Assembly: GCF_014066305.1 (NCBI RefSeq)
Contig: NW_023501075.1
Location: forward strand, 415,679-479,678
Source of the DNA: Letharia columbiana
Lineage: Eukaryota; Ascomycota; Lecanoromycetes; Lecanorales; Parmeliaceae
Direction: 5' to 3'
Length of the DNA: 64,000 bases
Shown: positions 23,329-32,270 of the stretch, piece by piece
Layout: every line of letters starts with the position of its first letter
Numbering within the stretch: position 1 is the stretch's first letter
Notes under the pieces: model-generated
Database searches by the model: none
What the model was told of the DNA's origin: nothing
What the model saw: only the letters and a program-made list of their open reading frames with translations
Program-made: the position numbers and the translations under genes

Positions 23329-23765
23329 TATTAATTTTAATAACTTATAGTTATTAGCTATAATGTAGCTAAGAGCTATAGTTATATAGTTATAAATAAA
23401 TATAATTATAAGTAATATAGTTATAAATAATAGTAGTTATAAATAATATAGTTATTAATAATAATAGTTATAGCTATAGTATATTAGAATAATTAGTTTA
23501 CTTAACGTATATATAGAATTAATATATCTAAAAGATTAAGATATAATCCTCGAAGTAATTCGATTTACTATGAGCTATAAGTCGAAATCGAATAACTTAA
23601 AGGGACGAATCTCTAGTAATTTAGCGGCGACTTTTTGTATTTATATTGGCCCATGTCTACTGTATAAGTTCTTTCCTTATATTCTTCTATCTTATATGCG
23701 ATTATTTCATAGCATTCTATATAGCCCTGCCTAATTATATTGGACATGCCTATCTATTGCCAACA
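23329..23765 (+). repeat. Right LTR, first ~320 bp RIP-mutated, last ~110 bp clean
   Basis: Begins TATTAA where the left LTR has TGTTGG, and ends TTGCCAACA. It reads as the left LTR with C replaced by T and G by A up to about 23650. Beyond that point the right LTR is the cleaner copy and the left one is mutated. Confidence 0.88.
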
Positions 23766-24164
23766 CTTCAGTATTTTGGCAAGCTAAGCTAAATGTGACC
23801 TAGCGCTCGACTAGTTCTCCCTCAATCATTCCTTAACGGTCAAGATGGCAACTTGGATGGAACGTCAGATTGTAGCCAGCGAACTTGTCTGCTGTTCGTC
23901 ACTGATATGCTTCTACCGCGAGTGGATTGCCAATACCTGTAAAAATTCCCTGGTGTGGCCTCTACATTTGATTCCAATTCATTTGATGCAAGGGTTCATT
24001 ACTCTGAATATCTTTCCTTTTGTGCTTATCATGTGACAGTAACGACTGCCACTTGGAGTCTGACCCCTCTCTGCGTTGAAGCCTAGTCTCATCCTGAATA
24101 CCAAGGGTCCTCTTTCCACCACCGCCCCAACACCTGACGGCGGAGATGACCCCGAGCAGGAGCT

Positions 24165-24749
24165 CTAACGCTGTCTTTCAGGTGCTTCGCTCCCAGTGAG
24201 TAACAAAATGAAATAACCACCGATCGAAACCCAGCCACCCATGAACTCATACTCTTGAGTCACGCACATCCGCGCAATCTCTTGAGCGATTTCAGCCATG
24301 TCAATCCTCGGAAAATTGACACGAGCATAACTCCAGCCAGGTGTGAGAAAGACGCCACACGAACGATACGACCAATTCACTTGCGATGTCCAGATTTGGG
24401 GCTCCCGGGGGTCGCCTCCCCTAGTCACACGAAAGATGGCACTGCGGCAGTCGGTCGGACGTGCAATTTGATGTGTCTCCGGTGGCACAGCCCATCCCGG
24501 TGGAGTGTTGTCTTGACCGCATTCGATAGCCCAGGATCCGACCGGAGACTCGCTGGGTCTCGGGGTTGTGATGCTGGCGTTGAGGTGGAGGTCTGGCAAG
24601 GTCAGAGAATCGAGGTTGCCCGCTCGAGATGACACGGAGCGTTCGGCTGGTTTGGGCGCTGAGGAAAAAATCATGCGATTTGGAGGAAGAGCGAGACTGC
24701 TGGCCAAAAGAGTGCAGCCAATGCCCAGCATGGCTAGCGAGGATACCAT
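24165..24749 (-). CDS. Secreted hypothetical protein, 194 aa
   Basis: A single reverse-strand frame starts at ATG 24749 with a clear signal peptide (MVSSLAMLGIGCTLLASSLA, then LPPN). The mature part has about five Cys: WAIECGQ, PTDCRSAIF, SYRSCGVFLTPGW and ARMCVTQEY. A late Gly-rich hydrophobic stretch, FMGGWVSIGGYFILLL, precedes a charged end. The sequence resembles a widespread group of ascomycete secreted proteins (CGVFL... ...IA..I...C...GG) with no known function. It lies 395 bp beyond the right end of the RIP-mutated retrotransposon. An extracellular or host-interaction role is possible but is only inference. No intron is needed. Confidence 0.75.
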   Translation of the reverse strand: MVSSLAMLGIGCTLLASSLALPPNRMIFSSAPKPAERSVSSRAGNLDSLTLPDLHLNASITTPRPSESPVGSWAIECGQDNTPPGWAVPPETHQIARPTDCRSAIFRVTRGGDPREPQIWTSQVNWSYRSCGVFLTPGWSYARVNFPRIDMAEIAQEIARMCVTQEYEFMGGWVSIGGYFILLLTGSEAPERQR

Positions 24750-26289
24750 GGCTCTGTTACCTGATAACGTGCGTTGACGAGGCTGGCACTGTGAAGAGAA
24801 GGTATTGGCCTCTTAGCTGCGAAGGCATTTCTAGAGGTGCAGAAAAGTATGGGGACACTTTTCCGTGGATTAAGCGCTTCAACCGTCCGCTCGTGACCGC
24901 GATGCGCGTTCCAGACATATCACGTGGTGGTCTCACTCGCCTGGGTGCGATATCTCATACAGCCGGTTATACAAGAGGAGACAGGCGAAAGCAAAGAGTT
25001 ACAGACCGGCTGAGTCTGTTGGGTTTAAAGGCAAAGGAGTTTGAGCTTTGCGTGGGTTAAGGCGTACGCAAGAGCGATCGCGAGTCGCTACGATGCACGT
25101 CCAAGGCCTTCGACTAGCCGCATCACTTACTCGAGGTCGAGTTGGCCCGAAAGAGTGGTTATCGAGCCGGACGTGCCATCGTTCAGAGACATGCCTGGGC
25201 CGAGTATTGTGCCGTTAACAGAAAGATGTCACGGCTAAAAGCCTTCCTTCGATCATGCCTCACAAGGTTGTGCTTGGCTCCAGAACTCGATTGAATCACA
25301 TTGTATCTTGAGCTTGGATCTTCGTTGAACCATGGTCTTCATAGAACATACTACTTAAGCCACGTATTGTCCCACAAGAAATCGATCCCTACACTTGAAC
25401 AATCCCAGTCGTCCTCGACAGTCAAAAGCGATCATGCTTAACACGGCTACTGGCTTGAGGTAGTGAGGAGCTCCGGCCCTCGCATGATAACTCATGTAAT
25501 TTCTACTCCCACCTGCTCAAACATAAGTGCAAGTGCAGTACCTAGTAGGAGCTTTCACTGCTCCGAGCGGTGTATCGTTCTAACAGTTGGGTGTAAGCCA
25601 CAGAAGCTAGGAAGTAAGATTGTCTACATCTTGTTGTGGTAAATACGGATAGGGAAGTATTTGATTTAGGGGCATATACTAGAATGGTCACCACTACCTA
25701 TTTGACAGTCTTATCATCATCATTCCATTTTCCCCACATGAAATAGTGTATGGAAGCAAATGCGGACTTGATGCAGAGATGCCGAATAGGTACTTGATAA
25801 TGTCTTGGCGAGGGGGCCATTCCCAGATTAGAAGGCTAACCTTCGTACCTGACCGAAGCGAGACAAACCCTAAAGGACCCTAAACTCTACTAAGCTTATA
25901 GTGGGTCCGCTACGGCCGCTTTACCCCTGGCGATCCCCGGAAAGAGCAATGCGGATTCCCGTACCTGAATCTCGGAGTTTTGGGATTCTTTACCTGTATT
26001 TTCTTTCTGCTAGACCATCTTTTACTTGGCTGAGTTATGTCGAAAAAGTCAAGGTTAACAGTCCAGTATTCCTGAGGATGATATTCATATACATCATATC
26101 CTGATGGTCAAAGTTCAGTCAGGGTTGGAAAAAGCGGTAAAGGGTTGGAATACCTGAGATCTCGGCGAATTGAAGCTTTGGATCGCGCGTCAAACCGCCA
26201 CCAACTAAAGTAAAGTAAAGTGACTAAAGTCAAACTAAGGTGGAAAAAGCCTGCAAAAACCCGTAATCACCCCTGCCAAGACTTACTTA
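24750..26289. other. Intergenic, no supported gene
   Basis: About 1.5 kb with only short frames. AAAGT-type short repeats are present near 26205-26225. Confidence 0.45.
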
Positions 26290-26600
26290 ATCTCAGACAA
26301 TAATAACCTGCATTTACCCCTTCTCTTTTCTCCTTCTTTTTCCTGCATCTGATTTTTTTGATTTTTATTAACTTATTCCCTTTCATCATTCTTTCTCCCA
26401 TCTCGCATATACACACATATTCTACTTTACTCTCTTTTACTCAACCCAACACACTCGCTACATAGCATAACTTCACAGGTCACTCGTTTCCTGTTGCAAT
26501 TCTCATCATCGCTCTTTTCCACCCTTTCCACCCATTTACAATAATACTCCTAATATCTTTAATTCCAAACATTCCCCAAGAACCCTCATCCACCACAAAC
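26290..26600 (+). promoter_or_regulatory. Pyrimidine-rich core promoter/5' leader of the cell-wall gene
   Basis: The 300 bp before the ATG at 26609 are strongly C+T-rich on the coding strand, with CTTCTCTTTTCTCCTTC-type runs and a CA-rich stretch just before the start (ACCACAAACAATCAAAC). Long CT tracts with an A/C-rich leader are typical of highly expressed filamentous-fungal genes. No exact start site can be given. Confidence 0.45.
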
Positions 26601-26608
26601 AATCAAAC

Positions 26609-27497
26609 ATGAAGTACGCAGTTGCTCTCTCCGCTCTGGCAGCAGCAGCCACCTGTGTGTCTGCACAGACTCCAGACGGATGCTCTTCAGATTACTCCGG
26701 CTACTTCGAGTACAACCCGGTGCCTATCTCTGGCGCCTCCAAGCGTGACGTCGCTCCCTTGCACAAGGTCAGTCCGGTCTCATCCGCTACAATCAAGAAC
26801 CGATCAATGCTGACATCCATGTTAGCGACAAACGCAGACCTGCACATCCGAGCCCTACAGCACCCTCAAAGGCGGCGTCCTCACAGACCAATGTGGGCGG
26901 ACCGGTGAAATCGTCGCCAATGCCCAATTCCAGTACGATGTACACCTACAAAACAACGCCATCAACACCGGAGGCTTCTCCATCTGCGCCAACAACACCC
27001 TGGCTATTGCCGGAAGCGCTGTCTTCTACCACTGCTTGAGCGGCACCTTCTACAACCTGTACGATGCCAGCATCGGCGCCCAATGCTCCCCAGTCTACAT
27101 GGAGATCATTCCATGCACTCTTCCGGCCGATGCCGGCTCCGACTGCCCAGCCGGCACTCCTACTTCCGTCTCTTCTTCCACCTCGCCCTCTTCCATTTCG
27201 AGCACATCCGTCGCATCCGTCCCCTCGAGCACGTCAGGCACCTCCCCCGCAATTACCCCCGCTGCTGTCGCTGCCCCAGCAAATGCTGTCTTGGTGGTCT
27301 CCATGCCATACACCTACACGTCCAGTAACGCCACTGCATCGGCCACCGCTACTGGTACCGGTGTTGTTACGCCAGGAAGCACTGGCACGGCCAAATCTTC
27401 CCCCATTGCCTTCCACGGCGGAGCCGCCAGCCTCGCAATGGGCGGCAAACTCCTGGTGTCGGCCGTTGCTATCGCGGCATTGGCTTTTTTGGCTTAA
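26609..27497 (+). CDS. PIR1/CWP-like covalently linked cell-wall protein, 276 aa
   Basis: Exon 1 (26609-26767) and exon 2 (26826-27497) are joined by a 58-nt GT-AG intron with branch-like GCTGAC, phase 0. The product has a signal peptide ([19 protein letters not shown]), a Kex2-type KR site in GASKRDV near residues 44-46, then the PIR-like C-terminal domain: [39 protein letters not shown] and [10 protein letters not shown] with conserved Cys. A Ser/Thr/Pro/Ala-rich stalk follows, and the C-terminus is hydrophobic, like a GPI-anchor signal. Such proteins are linked to cell-wall glucan and affect wall strength. No internal PIR repeats are seen. The long CT-rich leader suggests strong expression. 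Confidence 0.87.
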
Positions 27498-27862
27498 GTA
27501 CTACATTGGGTTTGACGATGGAGTGGGGGAGAGGGCACTTTGGATTCATTTTCGAGGCATTGCATTTGGGACATGTGACACGGGTGTCACGCATGGGGAA
27601 GGGCAATAATTTGCGATAATAGATGAGACTCTCTTGAAATCTTCAACCCATTTACCACGTTCGTGCCACGCGCCTATTCGTCCATTCTCGTACTGTGTGC
27701 GTGTAAGCACTTTGCAGACACGATGCCTTGAGGCAGACATCCTATCTACTCTCAATTTCATTCCAAGCTGTAGCGCTCCACATTGATGATACCATTCTTG
27801 TTCTCTCTGAGCCTTTCAGCAGTGACCAAAGGTAAACAAACATAGCACGGTCTCTCATAGTC

Positions 27863-28440
27863 ATGGATAGCACCACATCGAAGATCCCTCGATCGCCGCA
27901 TCCCGCTTCACCCCTCCCCAACTGCATCAGCAACGCACAGACAAGCTCCTTGGCACCCCCGCATGCAGATCCTCACCCTTCGTATCGAAGACGACGGCTT
28001 GCTTCTCCAACCGGCGAACTTGCCACCCCCCCCATTACCCAAGCCCGACACTTCGCCCACCCGAAGCCTTCCAAAAGGAAGCATTCTTCTTTCACGCCAT
28101 ACCCAGGGACCCCAAACTGATCTCCCACCTCCTCAACACAACCGTCACCACCTCCTCTCTACGCCCTGCGCTCATCGTCGCCCGCTCCCGCGACCTAGGG
28201 CGCCGGTGTACGTACGCAAGGGGCTCTTGACTGGCCCGGCCGGAGCCGTGGTCCGAGGTGCAGGTGGGTGGTGTACGTGTGATGTTCGAAACGGGGACTA
28301 TGCGGGCAAATTGGCTAAGTATGAGAGTGATGGCGATCGTATGTGCTTGAGTCTTGCAGGATCTGTTCTTGATGATGGGGCTGATGGGATGGGTCGGGAA
28401 TGGGGTGAAAGGTGTGGGAGTTGAAGAGGTGCGAGGGATG
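27863..28440 (+). pseudogene. Doubtful remnant, possibly AIG2/gamma-glutamylcyclotransferase-like
   Basis: Between 28085 and 28190 one frame reads FFFHAIPRDPKLISHLLN, and about 60 bp later another frame reads TGPAGAVVRG then GKLAKYESDGDRM. The order and spacing recall fungal AIG2-like (GGCT-fold) proteins, with an N-terminal strand, a G-V-V-x-G segment and a KLxxYE helix. The two parts are in different frames, without a splice pair I can identify. The longest frame (27963-28424) has Pro-rich non-domain sequence at its start. This is a weak call; the region may simply be non-coding. Confidence 0.25.
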
Positions 28441-29298
28441 GTATTTTTGTGTGAAGGCCCTGGATGGCAAGAGGGGGGTTTGGCGGTTGTGAGTGAGGTA
28501 TGGTGCCGGAGTTGAGAGGGGTGCTTGAGAAGCGGAATGCTGTGCCGATACTTGATGGTGATGCTTCCGTCTTCTTCGGTGTTTCGATATCGTTGGGTCG
28601 GTCGCTGGTTGCAAGGTTTAGTTGTTCGTCTTCTGGAGAGCAGGTTTGTCAGGTTCTTCACGGCACATGGCAACGAGAGGCGGCGCCGGCGAATAAGTCT
28701 CAATACCCTTGATGGATCTTTCTTTGCAGATGCGTAAGTTCGATGGCGCTTGAAGTCCGAGCACCGACGATTGAGGACTCGATCGCCACGACTTCCTTAC
28801 GATAGGTGTCCTCCCCCCTGGAAAAAGAACCTTGTGCAAATCCTGTGCGGAAGATGAGCCTATGGGTTGTGGATGTGCAACATAGTGCCGAGCTGAGAAG
28901 GGAGCTTGAGAGGAGAGGGTGCTCATTGTCTGCGGACAATGCTGCGAATCTCCATGCACTTTTCAAATGAATGTTTGGTGGCGTTTAGAGACAATAGGAG
29001 AGACAGTTGATCACTTGATGCCGCCTGTGTCACACCCTTGGCCAATCGGATAGGTACGGGTTTGGACATTAACAGCACATCATCAAACTCACAGAGTATT
29101 ATACATTCTCCCCACATCATGATTGGCCCGGAGTGGTTGCCCCGTCTTGCAGGTGTGATTGTCTTGCCTCCCTCGGGTCCTCTAATCTCAAAAATCCCCG
29201 ACTTTCCTGCTCTTCCCAGCTCCTTCCAAAAACCTCAAGATACCACCCAAACCATTCGACTACCGACAGAACTTCCCCCCCTCGAGAACTCGGTCTCT

Positions 29299-29714
29299 AT
29301 GCAACCTGATCTTCAGGCACAGATCGACCAAGCATTATTCGACTACGACAACATGGCGTCGGCCCCACAGCTAGAAAAATTGCATCAAATCTTAATGCTG
29401 TACACACAGGGGGATGAACACGCGGTGGAGGGGATAAAACTGACATACATTTCTCTCGTAAGCAGAAATGCCAGCGGAACCAATGTTGGAAGTTCATCGG
29501 CCAATGACGCCCTCAATAGTCGTCCGCACAAGCTAAGATCAGGGAACTCGACCTATTACAACAGACATTGCACAGGTTGCCGGCTCAGAAAATCGGAGAC
29601 CAGTTCCAAAAGATCAACGACGCCTTGATGGAGCTTACCAGACTGCTCTTTCCAATCGACCCGGAGATGGCTTGCGAGTTGGTCAAGGAGCAGTATCGCT
29701 GCGAAATGCAGTGA
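29299..29714 (+). CDS. Small helical protein, 111 aa, member 1 of a tandem family
   Basis: Exon 1 (29299-29457) ends TYISL and joins exon 2 (29538-29714) over an 80-nt intron (GTAAGC...CTAAG) at phase 0. ATG at 29299 is preferred because members 2 to 4 also have short first exons; the frame is open back to 29038. The product is predicted to be all helical: MQPDLQAQIDQALFDYDNM, LEKLHQILMLYTQGDEHAV, then ELDLLQQTLHRLPAQKI and FQKINDALMELTRLLF, ending CEMQ. There is no signal peptide, membrane segment or known domain. The same pattern (first exon, phase-0 intron, second exon with a Lys-rich helix and a final xxELxxLF-type helix) recurs in the next three genes on the same strand. Confidence 0.6.
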
Positions 29715-30059
29715 ATTGAGTCTTGTGCTTTCGCCGGGATTTCGGCTGTAGGGGTCCAGCCCTGGCATGCTTGGGGCGTGCGTTTCATTCGTCGTGTTTT
29801 TTGATCTGGATCCGGTCGTATTTTAAACTTAGATCTTGGACAATACAGCACAGCGCACTCATAGATCTCGGTGCGTTCACATCACATCATGGTCTGATTG
29901 ATGTGAGTGCCACGTCTCGCAGGTACCAAGTATTAAATCCTCCCCGTAGCATATAAAACCCACTCATTCTTGTGTTCTAACCATACACCTCAACAAAGTG
30001 CGTACAAGGAGAAGTCGGACAGACAAAAGCAAGTCCATTATCCACGATTCCTCCTCATC

Positions 30060-30778
30060 ATGCCGTTAGATCCCGAGTCCATGTTCTTTGATAGAAGGGA
30101 CCCAATGCTATCAGAAAAGCTCGAACAAGTGGAGTCCATGCTACTAGCGAAGCTTGAGAAAGGGACTCCAGAAATATGGAAATTCACCAAAGGCGACGAA
30201 GAATTGACCGAAGCTCTCAAGAGAATCATGGCTTCCCTCGTCAGTATCCTTGCCACCAGACTTTGTACAGACAGATGACACGAAGTTGACAACCACGCCT
30301 CCAACAACAGTGGCTGGCGCAGGCCAAAATCCACGACGCCGTCCGCATCCACGAGCATTTCCAGGCTCGTGGCAAGTTCACCGTCGGTCCTCAAGAGGTC
30401 CGGCATCAGCGTCAGAACACCGTCGATGCGATCGATGAACTCATCCAGCTGCTCTTGGGAGTCAGGTTTGACCCTGATAGCAGCGAGTGGATCGCGATCG
30501 ATCTGAAGCTGTACGCCTCACGCGCTCAAACTCGGTATGCGAATGATGAAGGGCGGGGAAGAGGAAAAGAGGAGGAGGAGGAGAAGAAGGAGGGGGAAGA
30601 AGAAGAAGAAGAAGAAGAAGGAGAAGAAGAGGGAGAGGAAGGAGGGGAGGAGGAGGAGGAGGAGGAGGAGGAGGAGGAGGAGGAGGAGGAGGAGGAGGAG
30701 GAGGAGGAGGAGGAGGGAGAAGATGAAGACGAAGATTATGAGGAAGAAGAAGAAGAAGAAGAATCGCCGGTGGAGTAG
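30060..30778 (+). CDS. Small helical protein with long poly-Glu tail, 215 aa, member 2 of the tandem family
   Basis: Exon 1 (30060-30239, 60 codons) ends LKRIMASL and joins exon 2 (30311-30778) over a 71-nt GT-AG intron at phase 0, the same position and phase as member 1. The core holds LSEKLEQVESMLLAKLEKG, WLAQAKIHDAVRIHEHFQ and QNTVDAIDELIQLLLGVRF, aligning with the final helices of the other members. After TRYANDEGRGRGK the frame runs into about 70 residues that are almost all Glu, with a few Gly, Lys and Asp, encoded by a GAG/GAA microsatellite, ending ESPVE. The upstream frame also has an ATG at 29970; 30060 is closer to the core. The acidic tail is absent from the other members. The function is unknown. 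Confidence 0.6.
30555..30770 (+). repeat. (GAG/GAA)n trinucleotide microsatellite inside a coding exon
   Basis: Almost pure purine sequence, including more than 20 consecutive GAG-type units around 30648-30715. It keeps the reading frame of the gene and ends before its stop. Confidence 0.9.
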
Positions 30779-31238
30779 GTTGAGGTATCGAGATGTAGGA
30801 ACATAGCTAGAAAGCTTCAATACTCGGGGCGCCGCGCGTGATTCACAGAATTTTGCTCACCGTGCCGCCTCTCCTGCCGAATGCTATGCCTGTAATCGAC
30901 GCGAAAAGATCGCCTAAACCATTCAAAGTGTGGAGTGCTTTCGGTGGAAATTAGTGTATGTCTCTGGACGATTGTTGTCTCCTACTGTCCCACTGGTGAT
31001 GTTCAGCAGCTGCATCCTCGGGCGCAGATTCTGGATTGGTTACACGTGTATTCCAAATCTCGAACAACGCATGATTGCCTAGTCATTAGATCTCACCCCG
31101 TCCACGTCATCCTTGTTTGCGACATTTAACATATCTCGACCATTAAATGAAAGAGCATAGAGACGGCGTGAGAGAGTCCCCTGCCCTTTCCATCCTCACC
31201 ATAGTTCACCCGAAAGCGTGAAGCATTCTTCGCTTACC

Positions 31239-31616
31239 ATGACTGCTGACAGTGAGTGGCTGTACGGGGGTCCGATCGAAAATAATCCGGCTTTAGAGAT
31301 ATCACCACCGATCAAGAAGCATCTTCAAACAACCTTCGTAAGAAATCCTTTCACCACGAAACCTCGACTTCACAACATCTACGACGAGTTTACTAATGCC
31401 CCCCCAAAGCATGATATAAATTTCAAATTCACTGAAGTCAAAAACATCGTCGACGAAATGGTGACTTCAGGGGTAGTGTTCAAGATTCCAACCATGTTCA
31501 AAATGCAGCTCGACAAAGTCAAGGAGGAAGTAGATGAGCTTCATAAGGTATTCGCCATGGACGTGTACGAGGTGAATAAGGAGCGCTTCGTCAAGTCGGA
31601 GGAAGGAAAACCGTAA
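31239..31616 (+). CDS. Small helical protein, 101 aa, member 3 of the tandem family
   Basis: Exon 1 (31239-31337, 33 codons, MTADSEWLYGGPIE to LQTTF) joins exon 2 (31410-31616) over a 72-nt intron. The intron has a GTAAGA donor, a near-perfect TTACTAAT branch site and a CAAAG acceptor, at phase 0. Exon 2 gives INFKFTEVKNIVDEMVTSGV, then MFKMQLDKVKEEVDELHKVF and a charged end. It aligns best with member 4 (F-x-F/L, DE-motif, then DKVKEE / DVKKEF and a final hydrophobic helix). No signal, membrane segment or known domain is seen. ATG 31239 is the first ATG of the frame. Confidence 0.6.
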   Translation: MTADSEWLYGGPIENNPALEISPPIKKHLQTTFVRNPFTTKPRLHNIYDEFTNAPPKHDINFKFTEVKNIVDEMVTSGVVFKIPTMFKMQLDKVKEEVDELHKVFAMDVYEVNKERFVKSEEGKP

Positions 31617-31929
31617 AAGCAGATAGAGGAGAGCCATTGCGAGAATAGAATCAGCGATGCTATCGCTCGCCAAACTGCAGTTGCTTGCAAATAAAAAGGG
31701 CTCGTGTCTCGCTGAGGTTCGGATCTAGGACAGCACATCAACAGCTCAGAAATCGAATATCGTCCACGTCACCACGATTCCGTCTCGCTGCATTCATAAG
31801 CTCTTTCTCGCGCCCACACCTGAAAAGGAGTACACATATACTACATCCCTCTTTGCCTTCCGCACCAGCTTCCGCACATTCTTAACCGACTCGCGCAAAT
31901 CTTCCCCCAAACCCAAGCTCCAGAATACC

Positions 31930-32270
31930 ATGTCTCGAAGTGATAATCCAAGTCTCGGGGAAACGGATCCCGAAGGCATCCGCAGCGCGGAGCAAGACGA
32001 GGTCCAAAGAAGCAGGGACATCTGCGGGGCCCTTGTGAGTACTCAGTGGGAAGCGTCCGTCGTGCCGATTTCGATGTCGGCTGACGCCATGGACAGAGCA
32101 AAGCGGATTTTGAGCTTCGCAAAGCCGAAGACCTCTACTATGCCTACAAAGATTTGGGGCTCTCGTATGCGACCATGCGTACGTCGGATGTCAAGAAGGA
32201 GTTTGAGTTCGCCAAAGATTATATGTATCTTCTTATTCAAAAGCTCTTTGGGAATTCGGAGAGGGGTTGA
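31930..32270 (+). CDS. Small helical protein, 92 aa, member 4 of the tandem family
   Basis: Exon 1 (31930-32034, 35 codons, ending RSRDICGAL) joins exon 2 (32097-32270) over a 62-nt intron with a GTGAGT donor and GCTGAC branch-like site, at phase 0. Exon 2 encodes DFELRKAEDLYYAYKDLGL, then RTSDVKKEFEFAKDYMYLLI and QKLFGNSERG before TGA. Without the intron the frame is long but loses the pattern shared with members 1 to 3. All four first exons end in a hydrophobic residue (L, L, F, L) directly before a phase-0 intron. The function is unknown. Confidence 0.58.

Larger units (their letters stand above)
19434..23770 (+). mobile_element. RIP-destroyed Ty1/copia LTR retrotransposon with target-site duplication
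   Basis: Two LTRs (19439-19920 and 23329-23765) are flanked by the identical 5-mer CTTCA at 19434-19438 and 23766-23770, a perfect target-site duplication. A purine tract AAAAGAAAG (23320-23328) precedes the right LTR. The interior is AT-rich, has no open frame of 60 codons, and nearly lacks CpA and TpG. Coding relics can still be followed on the plus strand if C-to-T and G-to-A changes are allowed for. They are a CX2CX4HX4C zinc knuckle of gag (21430-21471), a DSGAT-type protease site (about 21780-21815), a pre-integrase LLS-type motif (about 21945-21990) and the C-terminal part of the integrase core (about 22675-22800). Protease-integrase order with nothing before it from RT marks copia. 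Only about 530 bp remain between integrase and the right LTR, so RT and RNase H are missing. Confidence 0.88.

Noticed and set aside
19439..23765. Gypsy class for the left retrotransposon
   Set aside because: Protease is followed by pre-integrase and integrase with no RT before them, the copia order.
28092..28703. 203-codon reverse-strand Arg/Pro/Thr-rich frame
   Set aside because: Low-complexity composition, no domain, and antisense to a region with weak sense-strand similarity to AIG2-like proteins.
30537..30806. 89-codon Arg/Lys-rich plus-strand frame
   Set aside because: Another frame of the same purine microsatellite.
30518..30820. 100-codon reverse-strand Leu/Phe-rich frame that looks like a membrane protein
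   Set aside because: It is the antisense of the GAG/GAA microsatellite; the hydrophobicity comes only from CTC/CTT codons.
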